A DNA stretch of 64,000 nt from positions 3,530,926 to 3,594,925 of the forward strand of contig OZ007506.1 of assembly GCA_963931865.1 (NCBI GenBank), written 5' to 3'. The translations under genes were made by a program, and so were the position numbers. The notes below the pieces were generated by a model, which saw only the letters and a list, made by a program, of their open reading frames with translations, did no database searches and was not told where the DNA came from. This document shows positions 26,301-35,785 of this stretch, one piece after another (the first letter of the stretch is position 1; the number at the start of each line of letters is the position of its first letter). The DNA comes from Axinella damicornis. Taxonomy: Eukaryota; Porifera; Demospongiae; Axinellida; Axinellidae.

Positions 26301-27296
26301 TACTAACCTACTCATAGCCAGCTCTGCCTTGTATTGGCCTGCATTGATGCATCCTCGTCGAAGTCTTGGGGGTCAAAGGTCACATGCATATTTAATAAGC
26401 TTCAACCATGGCTAGGTCTGACAGAGCAAAAAGGGCTAGAGTGATATGGTGCCTTCTGCTGTACATTCCATAGTCCATTCCACCGTTCCAGTCCGTATTC
26501 CAGTCCATATTCCTGTCCATTGATTAGAGACACCCGAGTCAGAGTCAAGTCCATGAGAGGTACGGTTACGGGTATGAAACCACTATACACTGATTGATGA
26601 TCATGAGGACTGTCCATGAAGGATGATTCTAATGTCAAATCAGCCTGCTGTCAAATGAAGCAGTGCTGTATTGTTATGAGATTGTGCAAATACTTACAAA
26701 ATGAAATATACAGCACATCAGCTTTACTAAGTACGCTTGGGGAGAGTTGGTATGATTAATGATTAAACTGTACCTCGATATAATATTTTTCCATTATCTG
26801 ACAATAATTATTTGTTTAGAGTGAGTTGAAGTGTATCAGCAGTGTTGAAACTGGCTCCAGGCTGACATGCCTCACCCTTGTGCATCCTGAATCCCTCATT
26901 AGGGAGCTCAAACAACCTCTGAAGAGATCGTCTACTCAAGGTTAATTCTTTAATGTTTTTGTATGCATGGTAGGCCATAAGTCTGTGTGTCCAGTCCATA
27001 TTTCCAGCAACAGTAAGATGTATATAGGACAGAGGATTGAAGGACTTCAAGAGAGAAATTCAGCATTAAATTGTAGCTGTGTAGGTCCTGTCGGACGTTT
27101 TTTTATCTGGGGAGTTGTGTGATGATTTTGTCAAGAAATGAAATGTGTAGCGCATATACCAGACTACCCAAGTTGATGTTTGAACGACATGGAGTTTATC
27201 GTTTGTCCTTTTTTGATTTTAGACACTGGTGACACTCCTGGGAATAAAACAGTTGAATTTGAAGTAGCACAGCACAAGAAGAAAAGAACGAAATGA
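11383..27296 (+). CDS. PAK1IP1: PAK1-interacting protein 1 / MAK11, WD40 ribosome-assembly factor
   Basis: Twelve exons splice in frame to 337 aa plus stop: 11383-11463, 12155-12258, 15609-15661, 16039-16159, 16735-16809, 17477-17529, 20796-20878, 21173-21229, 23258-23355, 23801-23894, 26820-26940, 27223-27296. The start MELEIVAGTYD matches the conserved N terminus of PAK1IP1. WD-repeat signatures follow in order: ASGGTDETI (exon 2), SASEDGTICIW (exon 4), SVHPSGKLALSV then KDRTVRTW (exons 5-6), VVWGP (exon 7), LLAVGSD (exon 9), SASSDGTVKAW (exon 10), TGSRLTCL (exon 11), and a Lys/Arg-rich tail. The human protein is 392 aa. MAK11 acts in the nucleolus in 60S subunit assembly, and the mammalian protein also binds PAK1. 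Exon 8 (57 bp, phase 0-0) is the least certain. All exons begin after AG and end before GT. Several introns contain mobile elements. Confidence 0.93.
11540..11571. mobile_element. Family A variant remnant in PAK1IP1 intron 1
   Basis: TAGTCTTGTTCC and GGGAACGAGACTA face each other with a few bases between. Flanks are similar (ggtctggaa / gatctggaa). Confidence 0.55.
11837..12076. mobile_element. Inverted-repeat element with GGGGTAATTCGGGCCAC ends
   Basis: About 28 bp starting TAAGGTAGGGCGGGG are repeated in inverse at the right end. Inside each end the block GGGGTAATTCGGGCCAC is present a second time. It lies in intron 1 of PAK1IP1. Superfamily not determined. Confidence 0.75.
12271..12532. 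mobile_element. Family J element with exact 9-bp target duplication, next to the exon 2 splice donor
   Basis: AGGGGAGGTCAC at the left and its inverse at the right bound 262 bp. AGCTAATTA flanks both sides exactly (12262-12270 and 12533-12541). The left copy of the duplication starts three bases after PAK1IP1 exon 2 ends, so the donor reads AAA|GTGAGCTAATTA. Related copies: about 30374-30800 and 10420-10550. Confidence 0.8.
12640..13015. repeat. Degenerate tandem repeat, GCTGCTGCTCCCCGATTGCG type
   Basis: Imperfect units of roughly 27-60 bp combining CCCCGATTGCGTCCGCTTC with GGCTGCTGCT. Long open frames here are composition artefacts, because the repeats keep one frame free of stops. It lies in PAK1IP1 intron 2. 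Confidence 0.75.
13533..14167. mobile_element. Element D: 635 bp, GGCCGTCTATATTCGGTGGA ends, 9-bp target duplication
   Basis: Inverted ends of about 75 bp start GGCCGTCTATATTCGGTGGA and contain GGGACTGGACT tandem blocks and AGTTGCGCTCATCATT. GTCTGTTAG flanks both sides exactly (13524-13532, 14168-14176). The interior has a 122-codon minus frame that I do not recognise. It lies in PAK1IP1 intron 2. Nine-base duplications point to a Mutator-like element. Confidence 0.88.
14221..14405. mobile_element. Foldback element, TTTTCAGGTTGCTTGTCA ends
   Basis: Arms of about 50 bp (14221-14272 and 14351-14405) are inverse copies; the short interior is not. No target duplication is obvious. PAK1IP1 intron 2. 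Confidence 0.7.
16310..16600. repeat. Degenerate repeats in PAK1IP1 intron 4
   Basis: Three imperfect copies of a segment containing CAGCAGTCC(T/C)GGGA, a GGGACTAC block and CCCCTCTGTCAGAG. Confidence 0.5.
16825..17180. mobile_element. Family A element with exact 9-bp target duplication (intron 5)
   Basis: A 356-bp element with TAGCCTCATTCCCAGGCC at the left and an inverted copy at the right. GGAAATGGG flanks both sides (16816-16824, 17181-17189). It starts 15 bp after the end of PAK1IP1 exon 5. The interior shares long blocks with the copies at 19152 and 22356, including a TGACGTCAC then CACATGAG block at 17083-17100. Confidence 0.9.
17208..17253. repeat. Solo hairpin, AGTAGGTCG arms
   Basis: CAAGAGCACTTAAGTAGGTCG faces an inverse copy with a 4-base centre. 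It is probably a small inverted-repeat element. Confidence 0.5.
17676..18600. mobile_element. Larger inverted-repeat element in PAK1IP1 intron 6
   Basis: AGTATCACGATAGTACCAAG with the following CTATACCGGAAA (17676-17708) recurs in inverse at about 18564-18597. An internal hairpin (17719-17781) is built from GTTACGAGTGC and its inverse. The interior does not encode a recognisable transposase. Confidence 0.5.
19152..19510. mobile_element. Family A element (intron 6)
   Basis: The ends are eroded (TAGTTCCCAGGCC and CCTGGGGACAAGGCTA), and the interior is clearly homologous to the copies at 16825 and 22356 (GTACGGAAAAGC, ATTTTCAGAA, GTGTATGACAGTCGCC). A block CGACGTCACGAACGTGA lies at 19424-19440. 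Confidence 0.8.
19671..19715. mobile_element. Family A half element
   Basis: One end (TAGCCTCGTTCCCAGGCC) is intact and followed by GGCCTGGTATC; the matching end is missing. Confidence 0.5.
20120..20690. mobile_element. Inverted-repeat element, ACCGTATAGCGGGTT ends
   Basis: ACCGTATAGCGGGTT at the left is repeated in inverse at the right, 571 bp apart; subterminal TTTTCGTGG-type motifs occur in both halves. It lies in intron 6 of PAK1IP1, and its target duplication is unclear. Confidence 0.7.
20932..21020. mobile_element. Family A half element
   Basis: TAGCCTTGTACCCAGGCCTT begins a copy whose right end cannot be found before PAK1IP1 exon 8. Confidence 0.45.
21239..21296. mobile_element. Family A-related palindrome 9 bp after PAK1IP1 exon 8
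   Basis: CTAGGCCTTTCT and AGAAGGCCTAG face each other around CGCGTT/AACGC. It resembles the core of the copy at 36382-36509 (AACGCNGG(A/G)GTGAGAAGGC). Confidence 0.5.
21614..21671. repeat. Perfect hairpin with 27-28-bp arms
   Basis: AAAGGGCATCCAACTTAGTA and its continuation are exactly inverted after a 7-base loop. Flanking modules are also duplicated: GTGTGACC with GTTTGTGA near 21530, and again near 21739. Confidence 0.7.
22047..22134. mobile_element. Family A element, 88 bp, 8-bp duplication
   Basis: Ends TAGCCTCGTTCCCAGGCC and inverse; TACGCACC abuts both sides. Confidence 0.8.
22356..22755. mobile_element. Family A element with exact 9-bp target duplication (intron 8)
   Basis: A 400-bp element: outer ends TAGCCTCGTTCCCAGTCC and inverse, then a second inverted layer (GGGAGGGCCTGGTACAT). 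CTGTGCAGT flanks both sides (22347-22355, 22756-22764). Right-hand block TGATGTCACTCACGTGAG at 22662-22679. Confidence 0.9.
24080..24690. mobile_element. Family A element with exact 9-bp target duplication (intron 10)
   Basis: The longest copy, 611 bp. Arms of about 75 bp extend through GAGACGGCGAGGAGAAAAGG and GGAAACCAGGCCC. AAGTGGACA flanks both sides (24071-24079, 24691-24699). An 82-codon frame inside is not recognisable. Confidence 0.92.
25279..25680. mobile_element. Family A element with exact 9-bp target duplication
   Basis: A 402-bp copy with arms including CACTGCCAGTATTTCATC. GTCTCAAGG flanks both sides (25270-25278, 25681-25689). Left interior has CACATGTGATGACGTCA (25352-25368). 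PAK1IP1 intron 10. Confidence 0.92.
25802..26535. mobile_element. Element I, GGGTGTCTCTAATC ends, invaded by a family A element
   Basis: GGGTGTCTCTAATC starts the left end and is found in inverse at the right. Just inside both are TGGACTGGAA-type tandem blocks, as in elements D and H. Flanks GAGTCAGGA and GAGTCAGAG fit a decayed 9-bp duplication. A family A element sits 14 bp inside the left end. Confidence 0.75.
25816..26192. mobile_element. Family A element nested in element I
   Basis: TAGCCTCGTTCCCAGGCC and inverse (GGGAATGAGGCTA) bound 377 bp. Flanks tctctaatc and cctctaatc agree at 8 of 9 and are part of the host element's end, which proves the order of insertion. Confidence 0.85.
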
Positions 27297-27335
27297 AAAG
27301 CTGGATCACATTAGCTGACAGAGTTTAACGTGTAC

Positions 27336-27339
27336 AGGC

Positions 27340-27373
<34 letters not shown>
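27336..27373. repeat. (CAGA)n microsatellite in the PAK1IP1 3' flank
   Basis: About nine tetranucleotide units starting 40 bp after the stop codon, probably in the 3' UTR. Confidence 0.9.
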
Positions 27374-27374
<1 letters not shown>

Positions 27375-27880
27375 TCAAATGCTGTGTGTGAAGCAGACTT
27401 GGAGTGACTGAATTAATGTGCACACAACACCACTAAGAGCAAGATGGGAATGTGTATGACAAAACCTTGACAGTAAAGAAGATTGTAACCTTTAATTAAT
27501 CCCTTAACCTACATGTACTAAAGCAAACAGCTTAAGGAGGCAGAAAACAATATAATTATCGTGTAATATAAAATTCCATAGCTGCCGGTGAGTGGTCACA
27601 TTGTTCTTGGTGTGGAGTTTTGACCACCTAGCTGCGGCTTTGTTTGTGATATGCAGTGCAGCACGGCATACCTTCATCAGATTTTTTGTGTTGACGTATG
27701 ACTGTTGTGTTTAATAAGCTTAGTGCTACTCACGTGACCCTCAACGAATCAGACGCCTCAGAATCGATCACATGACGGTGCATTAATAAGCTTAATGCAC
27801 ACTTTAGTGTGCATTATCTAGATAGTGCACACTTTTCAAAGATCAAAGGCTGTCTCGGGTCAGTGAGTTGCACTAAGCAG

Positions 27881-28054
27881 TTTAGATACCAGTTTGCAGT
27901 GCATTACGGGCTTTAGTGCACTCGGGCAACCTAGTTAACGGTCTCGGGCAGATAATGCACTCGCCTTCGGCTCGTGCATTATCTCGCCCTCGACCATTAA
28001 CTAGATTGCCCTCGTGCACTAAAACCCGTAATGCACTGCAAAGTGGTATCTAAA
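27881..28054. mobile_element. Foldback element, TTTAGATACCA ends
   Basis: Arms of about 58 bp (TTTAGATACCA, GCAGTGCATTACGGG, TTAGTGCACTCGGGC) are inverted around a GATAATGCACTCGCCTTCGG core, itself palindromic. A related TAATGCACACTTTAGTGTGC hairpin lies just left (27793-27820). Confidence 0.75.
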
Positions 28055-28059
28055 TATTA

Positions 28060-30130
28060 CTTATGGGTATTTTCCAGGCTGGTACGTACATATGAGCTCT
28101 ATGGGTTTTAAAGACAGACCGAGTAAATGGGAAGCTATGATGTCATAAAAATCTATGGTCTGTAATCTTGGGAGTGCTGAAGTAAGGATCATCGTAGTGG
28201 GCGTGTCCAACATTTTCCTCAAACGACCTCGCACGAAATTGCGTACTTCGCACTGTAGCCATTCACTGATGCAAAGACCATCTGGTGTTGGAGATGTTCC
28301 ATTGCAGCTCTAGTGCTTAATGGAAGCCTTATGGCTGCACTTCCTCCAACAAACGACCCATTGAATGAGGAGATCCACCATCTTGACTACCTCATTTGAA
28401 CACAATTTATGTCTGTCGACAGAAAGGACCATGGAATATCACTTTATTAAAGCATGGATAGAGCATGGGGAACTGGGGAACTGGATTGGAAATGCACACG
28501 CCGCCCTATTCGTTGGACCATGACCTCTGACTATTTTCCTTTAAGTTAAGTAACCCCTAAACTACTGAATTCTTTCCCCAACAGTATGTACATGTGTTCA
28601 GCACATGTTAGATGCTCCTCTCCCACTGTGTTTTCTCCAAAGGCCAGACCTGTACATGCTACTATGGGTCTTGAACAGATGCCAACGATGCCATTATGGC
28701 CTCCAAAAACCACAACTGGTTAACATGGCCCAGTTTTTCAGGACTAAATTGCCTCCCTGTATACATGGACTGGATGTGAATGAATAGTGGCACATCGCAC
28801 ACCAGCAATTTGCATGAGCACAATAATTTGGTGAGACCTGATGTGAATGTGTATCTCATAACGCTAAGGGACATGCACCCCCTGAGAACCTTGCTCTAAA
28901 AGGGTGTCAGGCACCCTCAAGAATTTGGCACCCCTGTGCCAAATTCACTATGAGACTATTGGTACCCCCTCACGGATTTTGGCACTCCCCCAGGGATTTA
29001 TGCATCTATGTGCCATATTCTCTAGGAATTTGGCCATACATGAATAATTAATGATGCCAAAGTTTTGATGTTGGTAAAGCCCTTGTACGCGGTATTCAAT
29101 TCAGTGTGGTCTAGGTAAGAAAGAGCCCTCCCATTCGGAAACTCCCTGGGAACACTTAATGGGCTGGTCTCGGATTGCACCCTCGATCAATAATTATTAA
29201 CAATGCCCTCGGTTCCCATGGAGTTTAACAGCGCCCCATGCAACTTATTGGTCAATAAAATGATGACGTAATCCTAGTCTCATGCTTACAAGAGATTACA
29301 TGTTACTCTGAATGCTGATTACTGTTTCACTGTTCATTTTCTGGTGGGAATGTTGCCAGACCCATGCTCACAGTTCGGATGGTACTAGTCCTCGCAGGAG
29401 TCTCACTAAACCATGCACTGCTCTGTTGTCACGTGGAGGACACCATCCACACTTAACTATTTTCCTAATGGCACCTTTCTCAACCTTTGTCACTGATTCA
29501 GGATGGTCATTATGGCTTGAAATGTTGAACTTCATTGATCTCACTCCCTGCCATGCAGGCCATCCATCAAAGTTCAATCGCTTCTTGACTGACAATTTAG
29601 TGATAAGGTCAGCAAAGCTTCAATTTCATTTGCTGGTACACGTTTGGCTGTACCCTAAAGGGATGCCTAATTCCCCAAGGGTTGCACCGCAGGGTGCTAT
29701 AGAATCTCTCAGTGTATTTTAATCATGCGGTTCCTACTTCCTAAAGTATTTACCGCAGGGGTGCTGAAAACCGGGGAAGCCAAATTTACCTTGACAGGGG
29801 GACCACCCTGGATTCATTTCATGGCTCCAAACCCACTGAATAGTGTATAGGACTGTTCCTGTTTATTTTGAGGTTTTGTAGCCCAACATGCTTCAATCTG
29901 TTACCATGGAGTACATTATCAAGCACCCACTGTGTATTTAGTACCTACCTCTTTGCTGTATCAAGAACCCACCAGCTGTAAGGAATGCACAGAGCCCATA
30001 AGCCCGAATACTGGGGTCCACTTGAAAGTAAATTCGTAGAGTTGCATGTGTTTATCGCGGTATGAAATAATTTGTTGTGAGTTTAGTGCCATCACAAAAC
30101 CTATTGCTTGGTATGTGCTGTGTGTCTTCA
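28060..30130. other. No recognised gene
   Basis: Includes two overlapping open frames at 29312-29722 (plus) and 29368-29595 (minus). The minus one (VKKRLNFDGWPAWQGVRS near its start) looks protein-like but has no family I can name; it may be a decayed transposon fragment. Confidence 0.35.
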
Positions 30131-30133
30131 GCT

Positions 30134-30191
30134 TAGCCTCATTCCCAGGCACCCATATGAAGAATTCGGATGGGGCCTGGGAACGAGGCTA
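30134..30191. mobile_element. Family A short element
   Basis: TAGCCTCATTCCCAGGC and CCTGGGAACGAGGCTA bound 58 bp. Flanks share cttcagct. Confidence 0.65.
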
Positions 30192-30340
30192 ACCTTCAGC
30201 TGAAGTCCTTGTGCACAATCACTGTAGTACTAAACTGTAACCATTGTGGGCCATATGCTATAGGCTTGACAAAGTTTGCGTAGAAGTTAAAACCGCCAAA
30301 CATCATTGAATTTGTAGGGGTTGAACTTCGGGGGGTGGGT

Positions 30341-30374
<34 letters not shown>
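30341..30374. repeat. Poly-G tract (34 bp)
   Basis: An uninterrupted G run preceded by GGGGGTGGGT. It directly adjoins a family J-like end (GGGGGTCACTCCCATAGACT) that continues to about 30800. Confidence 0.9.
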
Positions 30375-30375
<1 letters not shown>

Positions 30376-30899
30376 AAGGGGGTCACTCCCATAGACTCTA
30401 ATCATTGACCGTTGACCATGCTGATTTTCAGCCATTGACCTTTGCGCATACATGACCACACCTGCGTTATTCCACACTGCCACCCTTGGCTCGCGGCTTT
30501 GACTGTAGTCTCGTGCCCAGACCCCACTCCCCAGGAAAGAGGGTCTGGCGACTTAGCGCAGAAACCTCAGTCTTCATTAGCTATAGGAATAATGAATAAA
30601 GTCGCACCTTTTAGTCAGAAATTTCAGACTGCCAATGAAGTCGTAGAGAATTCTTTGTTAATAGTGAGAAGTCATGTAGAAAATAAATTTCTCCTATATT
30701 CCACACACAGGACTTCCGGTTCTGTCCGGTTGATGTTGACCATTCATTGACCGATGTGGTCACAGTTGAATAATTCTAGAATCAGTATAGGGTGACCTCC
30801 AATGTGCACCTACAGTTGCAAAAGAGGCTTCATCACTTCTGCAATGCCGCTTGTGTCACCAGACCTCACCTCTTACTTTTTGTACTTATACTTAATTGG

Positions 30900-30998
30900 G
30901 CTAGCGCATCACGTGCACTTTCGTTCCATATTGGCCAATAAAAATTCATTAGCTAGCTACCTAGCTATCTGTCTCAAGCAACGAAAGGATTAGCAGTG
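30900..30998 (+). promoter_or_regulatory. Likely fascin promoter region
   Basis: Contains CACGTG (about 30910), a back-to-back ATTGGCCAAT CCAAT-box pair (about 30932-30941) and AATAAAAATT 50-60 bp before the ATG. These are common core-promoter motifs; function is not shown by sequence alone. Confidence 0.3.
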
Positions 30999-32465
30999 AT
31001 GGCCACAGAAGAGACACTTAAGTGGAAGGTTGGATTGATCAACTCGACCGGAAAGTACCTTACCGCCGAGCAGTTCGCTTCGAAGGTGAGCACTACTGGG
31101 ACTTCTCTGCGCAAAAAGCAGACATGGGTGCTGGAGAGCACGGGTGAAAACGACGTCGCTCTCAAGTCTACCTATGGAAAATACTTGAGCTTCTACCGGA
31201 ACGACACGGCGGACGCTGCTAGTGAATCAATTGGCAACGAGCAAAAATTCGAGCTGATCACGCAGGATGATGGCCGCGTGGCGATCAAGAGCGTAGCCCA
31301 CGGGCGCTATCTCGGGGAGATCGGCGGGGAGCTGAGCGGCATGAAAGACTTGGGCCCGACAAATCTCTTCACCATGCAACTTGCTCTGCATCCTCAGATC
31401 AACCTGCGCAACTCTAACCGCAAGACGTACTGCCACTTGGAGGACGACGAATTGCACTGTAACGAGGACATTCCTTGGGGTTACGACGCGATGATCGTCC
31501 TGGACTTCCAGGAGGGGAGGTACGCGCTGCAGGCCGCAAATGGCATGTACCTCGAACGTACCGGAGACCTCGTGAAGGACATATCAGATAATACGCTTTA
31601 CGTGCTCGTCTTCAGGAGCGCCCAGGTCGCGTTTAGAGACTGCCAAGGGAAGTACCTCACGGCTATTGGTCCTCGCGCTAAGGTGCAGTCGCGCAAAAAC
31701 ACAATCAGCAAAGACGAACTGTTTACACTGGAGGACTCGCATGCGCAGATGAGCTTCAAAGCCGCCAACTCAAAGTATGTCTCAATTCAAGGCGAGGAGG
31801 TGCGTGCCAACCAGCTTTCTGTCACTGACAGTGAGATTTTCCAGCTAGAAGCAGTCGACCGTTCCGACCATTCTGGTAATGTCCAGTGGGCCGTGCGGAG
31901 TAAGTCAATGAAATACTGGAGCTGTAGTGGAGTGGGTAGTGGCATCGTTGGTAACAAAGACAGTCCTTCAGATGCGAGCACACACTTCTCAGTCGAATGG
32001 CTAGGACGCTATGTGGCCCTCAAAGCCTCTAACGGGAAGTACATTACGGTGAAAGGAAATGGGCAGATGGTGGCAACCTCCAGTGAAGTTGGAGATGAAA
32101 ACAAATTTACCTTCGAACTCACGAATAGGACGCTGCTCGCTCTGAGGGGACAGTACGGCTTTGTCGGAAAGAGACCAGGAGGTACAAGCATAGAGTGCAA
32201 CCGCTCGAAGTATGATCTCTTCACCTTGGAGTGTGACAGTGGAGCGTACAAGCTGAAGTGCAACAATGAGGCTTACTGGTCTCTGCAGGGAGAGACTGTC
32301 GTGGCAGATGGTAGCCCAGCAGCCATATTCTTCATAGAGCTGCGCGCACATACCCACATGTGTATCAAGGCACCCAATGGGCAGTACCTCAAGGGCATCC
32401 ATTCGGGAGAATTTACGGCAAATGGAGGTTCAAGTGTTTCTGCCGCAACGCTGTGGGAATACTAG
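30999..32465 (+). CDS. FSCN: Fascin, actin-bundling protein (intronless)
   Basis: A single uninterrupted frame of 488 aa starting at the ATG at 30999 (MATEETLKW); human fascin-1 is 493 aa. Four beta-trefoil domains are expected at about 1-125, 126-250, 251-375 and 376-488. Diagnostic stretches: GLINSTGKYLTAEQF, SLRKKQTWVLE (its Ser36 corresponds to the PKC-regulated Ser39 of human fascin-1), HPQINLRN, VAFRDCQGKYL, KDELFTLE, ASNGKYITVKGNGQ, and the invariant C terminus LWEY. Fascin cross-links parallel actin filaments in filopodia and similar protrusions. The neighbouring genes are intron-rich, so the lack of introns suggests intron loss or a retrocopy; no poly-A tail is visible and the frame is intact, so it appears functional. 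Confidence 0.97.
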   Translation: MATEETLKWKVGLINSTGKYLTAEQFASKVSTTGTSLRKKQTWVLESTGENDVALKSTYGKYLSFYRNDTADAASESIGNEQKFELITQDDGRVAIKSVAHGRYLGEIGGELSGMKDLGPTNLFTMQLALHPQINLRNSNRKTYCHLEDDELHCNEDIPWGYDAMIVLDFQEGRYALQAANGMYLERTGDLVKDISDNTLYVLVFRSAQVAFRDCQGKYLTAIGPRAKVQSRKNTISKDELFTLEDSHAQMSFKAANSKYVSIQGEEVRANQLSVTDSEIFQLEAVDRSDHSGNVQWAVRSKSMKYWSCSGVGSGIVGNKDSPSDASTHFSVEWLGRYVALKASNGKYITVKGNGQMVATSSEVGDENKFTFELTNRTLLALRGQYGFVGKRPGGTSIECNRSKYDLFTLECDSGAYKLKCNNEAYWSLQGETVVADGSPAAIFFIELRAHTHMCIKAPNGQYLKGIHSGEFTANGGSSVSAATLWEY

Positions 32466-32794
32466 TCATCCAACTCATAACCACTGCGTGCCTGCTATAA
32501 CCTGTAGATTCAAGCAATTTGTTGTTTAGCACTCTAGTCTGATGTAGCAATCATTAGGACTTCATGAATCAGTGGAAAGGTTAAGTGCATTTGTTATTTG
32601 GCTAACCATTCTTGTAATTTTTTCCATGTCCGTATATAAATATAGGCTTTCACGTGTGTGTTTGTGTGGCTGAGGAGTAACTTGGTGTCCCAGTGAGTGC
32701 ACGGCACCTTTGAGGAGCATACATTAAATTTTACAAGCACAGTCATCAAAAAACCTCTGTCATGTAATGACAGTGAGCACAAGCAAGCTGTAAA

Positions 32795-32890
32795 GGCCTA
32801 GTTCCCAGGCTCCCTGTGCAACATTGGAAAGTAAGCAGGGGGGAGACTCCCCTCCTTACTTTTCACTGCTGCACAAGGGGAGCTATATAG
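32795..32890. mobile_element. Family A-related foldback
   Basis: CTAGTTCCCAGGCTCCCT begins an imperfect 96-bp hairpin whose arms include AAAGTAAG and AGTGAAAAGTAAGGAGG-type sequence. The ends are eroded. Confidence 0.45.
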
Positions 32891-33814
32891 GCTCTAGGCA
32901 ATCTGGGATGAATGTCATCACACCAGGGTATCCCTGATGGTACACATCTGGCCAACAACCATGCACATTGTCATTTAATTTATCGAATCCACAACACCCA
33001 GCCAGTCACAAATGAAATGGTCTAGATTCAGGCGTCATTTTATGCATGGATAACGTCTTCGACATACAGCAAAGTCTAGGTGAATACGTTTATGTAGTGA
33101 GCTTATAAACCTAAGCATTACAGCCACATGGTCATTTACATTACCCACTATGGAATGTGTTGCATCTCTGCTGAATTCAATGGTGGGTAGCTACCAGCCA
33201 GGCACTTGCTGCTGATCTCTGGGGTAACCTCACGCCGCCATTACAGCCACATACACTACCTCAAGACACAGGAGTTTACACTGGCACAAACCACTCTTTT
33301 CCTTACCCAAACAAGGACATATCCGCTGTGGAGAGAGTGATGGAGTCATGCAGTGAACATCAAAGCAAACACAGACCAGTTGTAAGACAGGTGGCCTATG
33401 ACATACTTTACCTTGTTAGTGAGAATTCCTACAACTGAGTACTAGTACCTAGACCTTGACCTATTCACTCCTAGTGCTTCATCTATGCACCTTGCATGTT
33501 GTTTGCAGGTTGTTACTTAGCTATATAGTAGGGAAGCACTATGAATATATCACTGGAGGTCATCATCACCTCAGTGGAATGGATTAGGAATTCAGATAAT
33601 TGGGCCAAAAAACAGCTGCTTGCCAGTATAAGGTGGGCTTTTCGGTCGGCTTGTGCCATGGCTGAGGTCTGAATACATGTAGGACTACATATACAGGTAC
33701 TAAATGCAGCCCAATGTATAGAGCTGCACTGGTTGGGCAAAAAACATACACACAGGACAAACTAGCTGTAGATACGAGACAGGATGTGTACCGTCATCGT
33801 CAAAGTTGCTCTGT

Positions 33815-34040
33815 GATCACCTGTCCACACGCGCCGTTTGAGTCCGTTGTGGGACCACTTCACTTTTGAGTATTACGTTATTTTCTGCATGGACCACACC
33901 TACGGGCACTCCTCTATGCATGTGCAGGAGAATCACTGAAACACAAAAGTTGAAATGGTCCCACCACAGACGCGAATGAGTGTGGATACAGAGAAGCTCT
34001 GATGGATACAGTGAGTGTCCCGTCCGTATCCTCAGGTGGT
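33815..34040. repeat. Dispersed repeat F, copy 1
   Basis: Shares TTTGAGTCC(G/A)TTGTGGGA, CACTTCACTTTTGAGTATTA, GACCACACCTACG and GGATAC(G/A)GAGAAG blocks, in the same order, with 58345-58590. Not inverted-repeat bounded as far as I can see. Confidence 0.65.
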
Positions 34041-34600
34041 TTCTCCTGTGATTATTATCTGAACTGACCAAGGTTTCATTTAGGGAAGGGGGAAGAAGTA
34101 TTATGCAATGCAACTCATGCCACCCGCCCCTTTTGCCACACTATGATTTTGTCACCGCTTGAACGAAATGCTGATGATTCTGACAATACATACCCCAGAA
34201 ATTACCCACTACCCAGTGGGGGGATGACCTGAGCTCTCAATGTATGTGTCAGGTTACCCCACTAGGCGTCTTACCATTTTGGCTCCAGTTAGCCTGTCAC
34301 AAATAATTTGCTGGAGAGAACGTAAGTGTTTGGCTGCCTAGTTTGCCGGCATACTCAATCTAGTATCACCCCCGTTCCTGCCTTGTTGAGTGATGATGTA
34401 GCTACTACTCGACGTATATGAGCTTGCACATATTAGAGCACCAAGCTACTTAACGAACCATTTCATGGCCTTTGAACCACAGTGGGTGTATGTTCAAGAG
34501 TCGTTCATAATGTGGGCATAGCTATTACATTAGAGTATAAGCATATTAATTGTGCCTGCATAGCTATGTTTACGTTGCCAATTCCTGTGCTGTATCAAAT

Positions 34601-34645
34601 GCCTGATGAAGTCAAGCTGAAGTCCAGCTGAAACCTTGAGAGTAG
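34601..34645 (+). ncRNA. Hammerhead-like core, possible retroelement tail remnant
   Basis: CTGATGA is followed by a short imperfect hairpin (AGCTG/CAGCT) and then GAAAC, the order of conserved hammerhead ribozyme core strands. Helix II is poor, and helices I and III are not convincing, so this is a weak call. Confidence 0.2.
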
Positions 34646-35780
34646 AAGTTCACCTACCGCCACCATAGTCCCAAATCTACGGTCAATGAGGTATATGGTG
34701 TGAGTCACCTCAAATTACCTATGTATATTGCATTGGTTCAGGCGAGAAACTGTCATAGCTACCTAGCTCTCTACAATCTTCTGCATATTTGCGTTAGTGA
34801 CTTGGAGATGAGGTTAGGGGAAAAGTTGCTCAGGCCTATAGGGTTTCTGTGTGAGCTCCTATATCTCGGCAAAAACAAAAGGGTTGCTTTCTTCAACTCA
34901 ATTTTGGTCATGTCAGTTGTAGCTTCAATGTCAAGCAACGTGCATAAAAGCAGTTCAATTACGTTGCTTGGCCACTATTTTGGTCTCCAATTTCAGTAAA
35001 CAACTACAATGCCTAAAAGTGGTTGGGTGCAGCTAGTTCACTTGTAATCAGAGTCCTTAATTGTAGCTAACTCAAATTTGTTTACTGAAATTGGAGGCCT
35101 ATATTATTATAGTAGTCAAGTAATGTATATACCATAAACGTGATCTGCTTGCTGGTGTGCACATGGTTTTGTGTTGAAGCTGCAAATGAGATAATCGCAC
35201 AAGACTATATACAGAATGGCGTGCTGCAGACACACTATACTTCCACACAACTCCTAATCTTGCACCACCTCACCATGCAATTGCAAGGTGGGTCCAATAT
35301 AAATCAGTTGTCGAGATGCATACGTATGCTTATAGAAATTCATATATACAAGACTCATTGATGGAAATGGAATGAGAAGAACAAAAGAGCAATGTGTGCT
35401 GTAGCAAAATCAAGAGTCAATAGTAGCTATGCTTGCACATGTACATTAGTAGCCATTGGCTTCGCGCTCAGAAAGAGTAGCAATCCACCGATAAGCAGAT
35501 CGGTATTGGGTATCATCTATTAACAATATAGTTATCATAACCAGCATTTTAATGTCTGCAAAAGTGTAAAAGGCGCTAAAAATTTTACAATGTTGAAGCC
35601 ATATTGCATGGATCGGTCAGCATACCCTATATGGTATACAGCATAATGAATCATTATGAGTAGCTAATTAAATCCAGACCTGCCAAATCTGCGGTATGTA
35701 CCTTAATCTTTGTACTAGCTTTAAGGTAGCTAGTAACTTTTAGTCATGCTATAATTCTGCATCAGTGCAGTTAACACTAT
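34646..35780. other. No recognised gene; small hairpin 34996-35096
   Basis: TCCAATTTCAGTAAACAA and its inverse TTGTTTACTGAAATTGGA are separated by about 90 bp. Nothing else could be supported. Confidence 0.35.
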
Positions 35781-35785
35781 AGTAC

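Noticed and set aside
30996..32465. Fascin start at the GTG at 30996
   Set aside because: The ATG at 30999 is directly adjacent and nuclear genes start at ATG.
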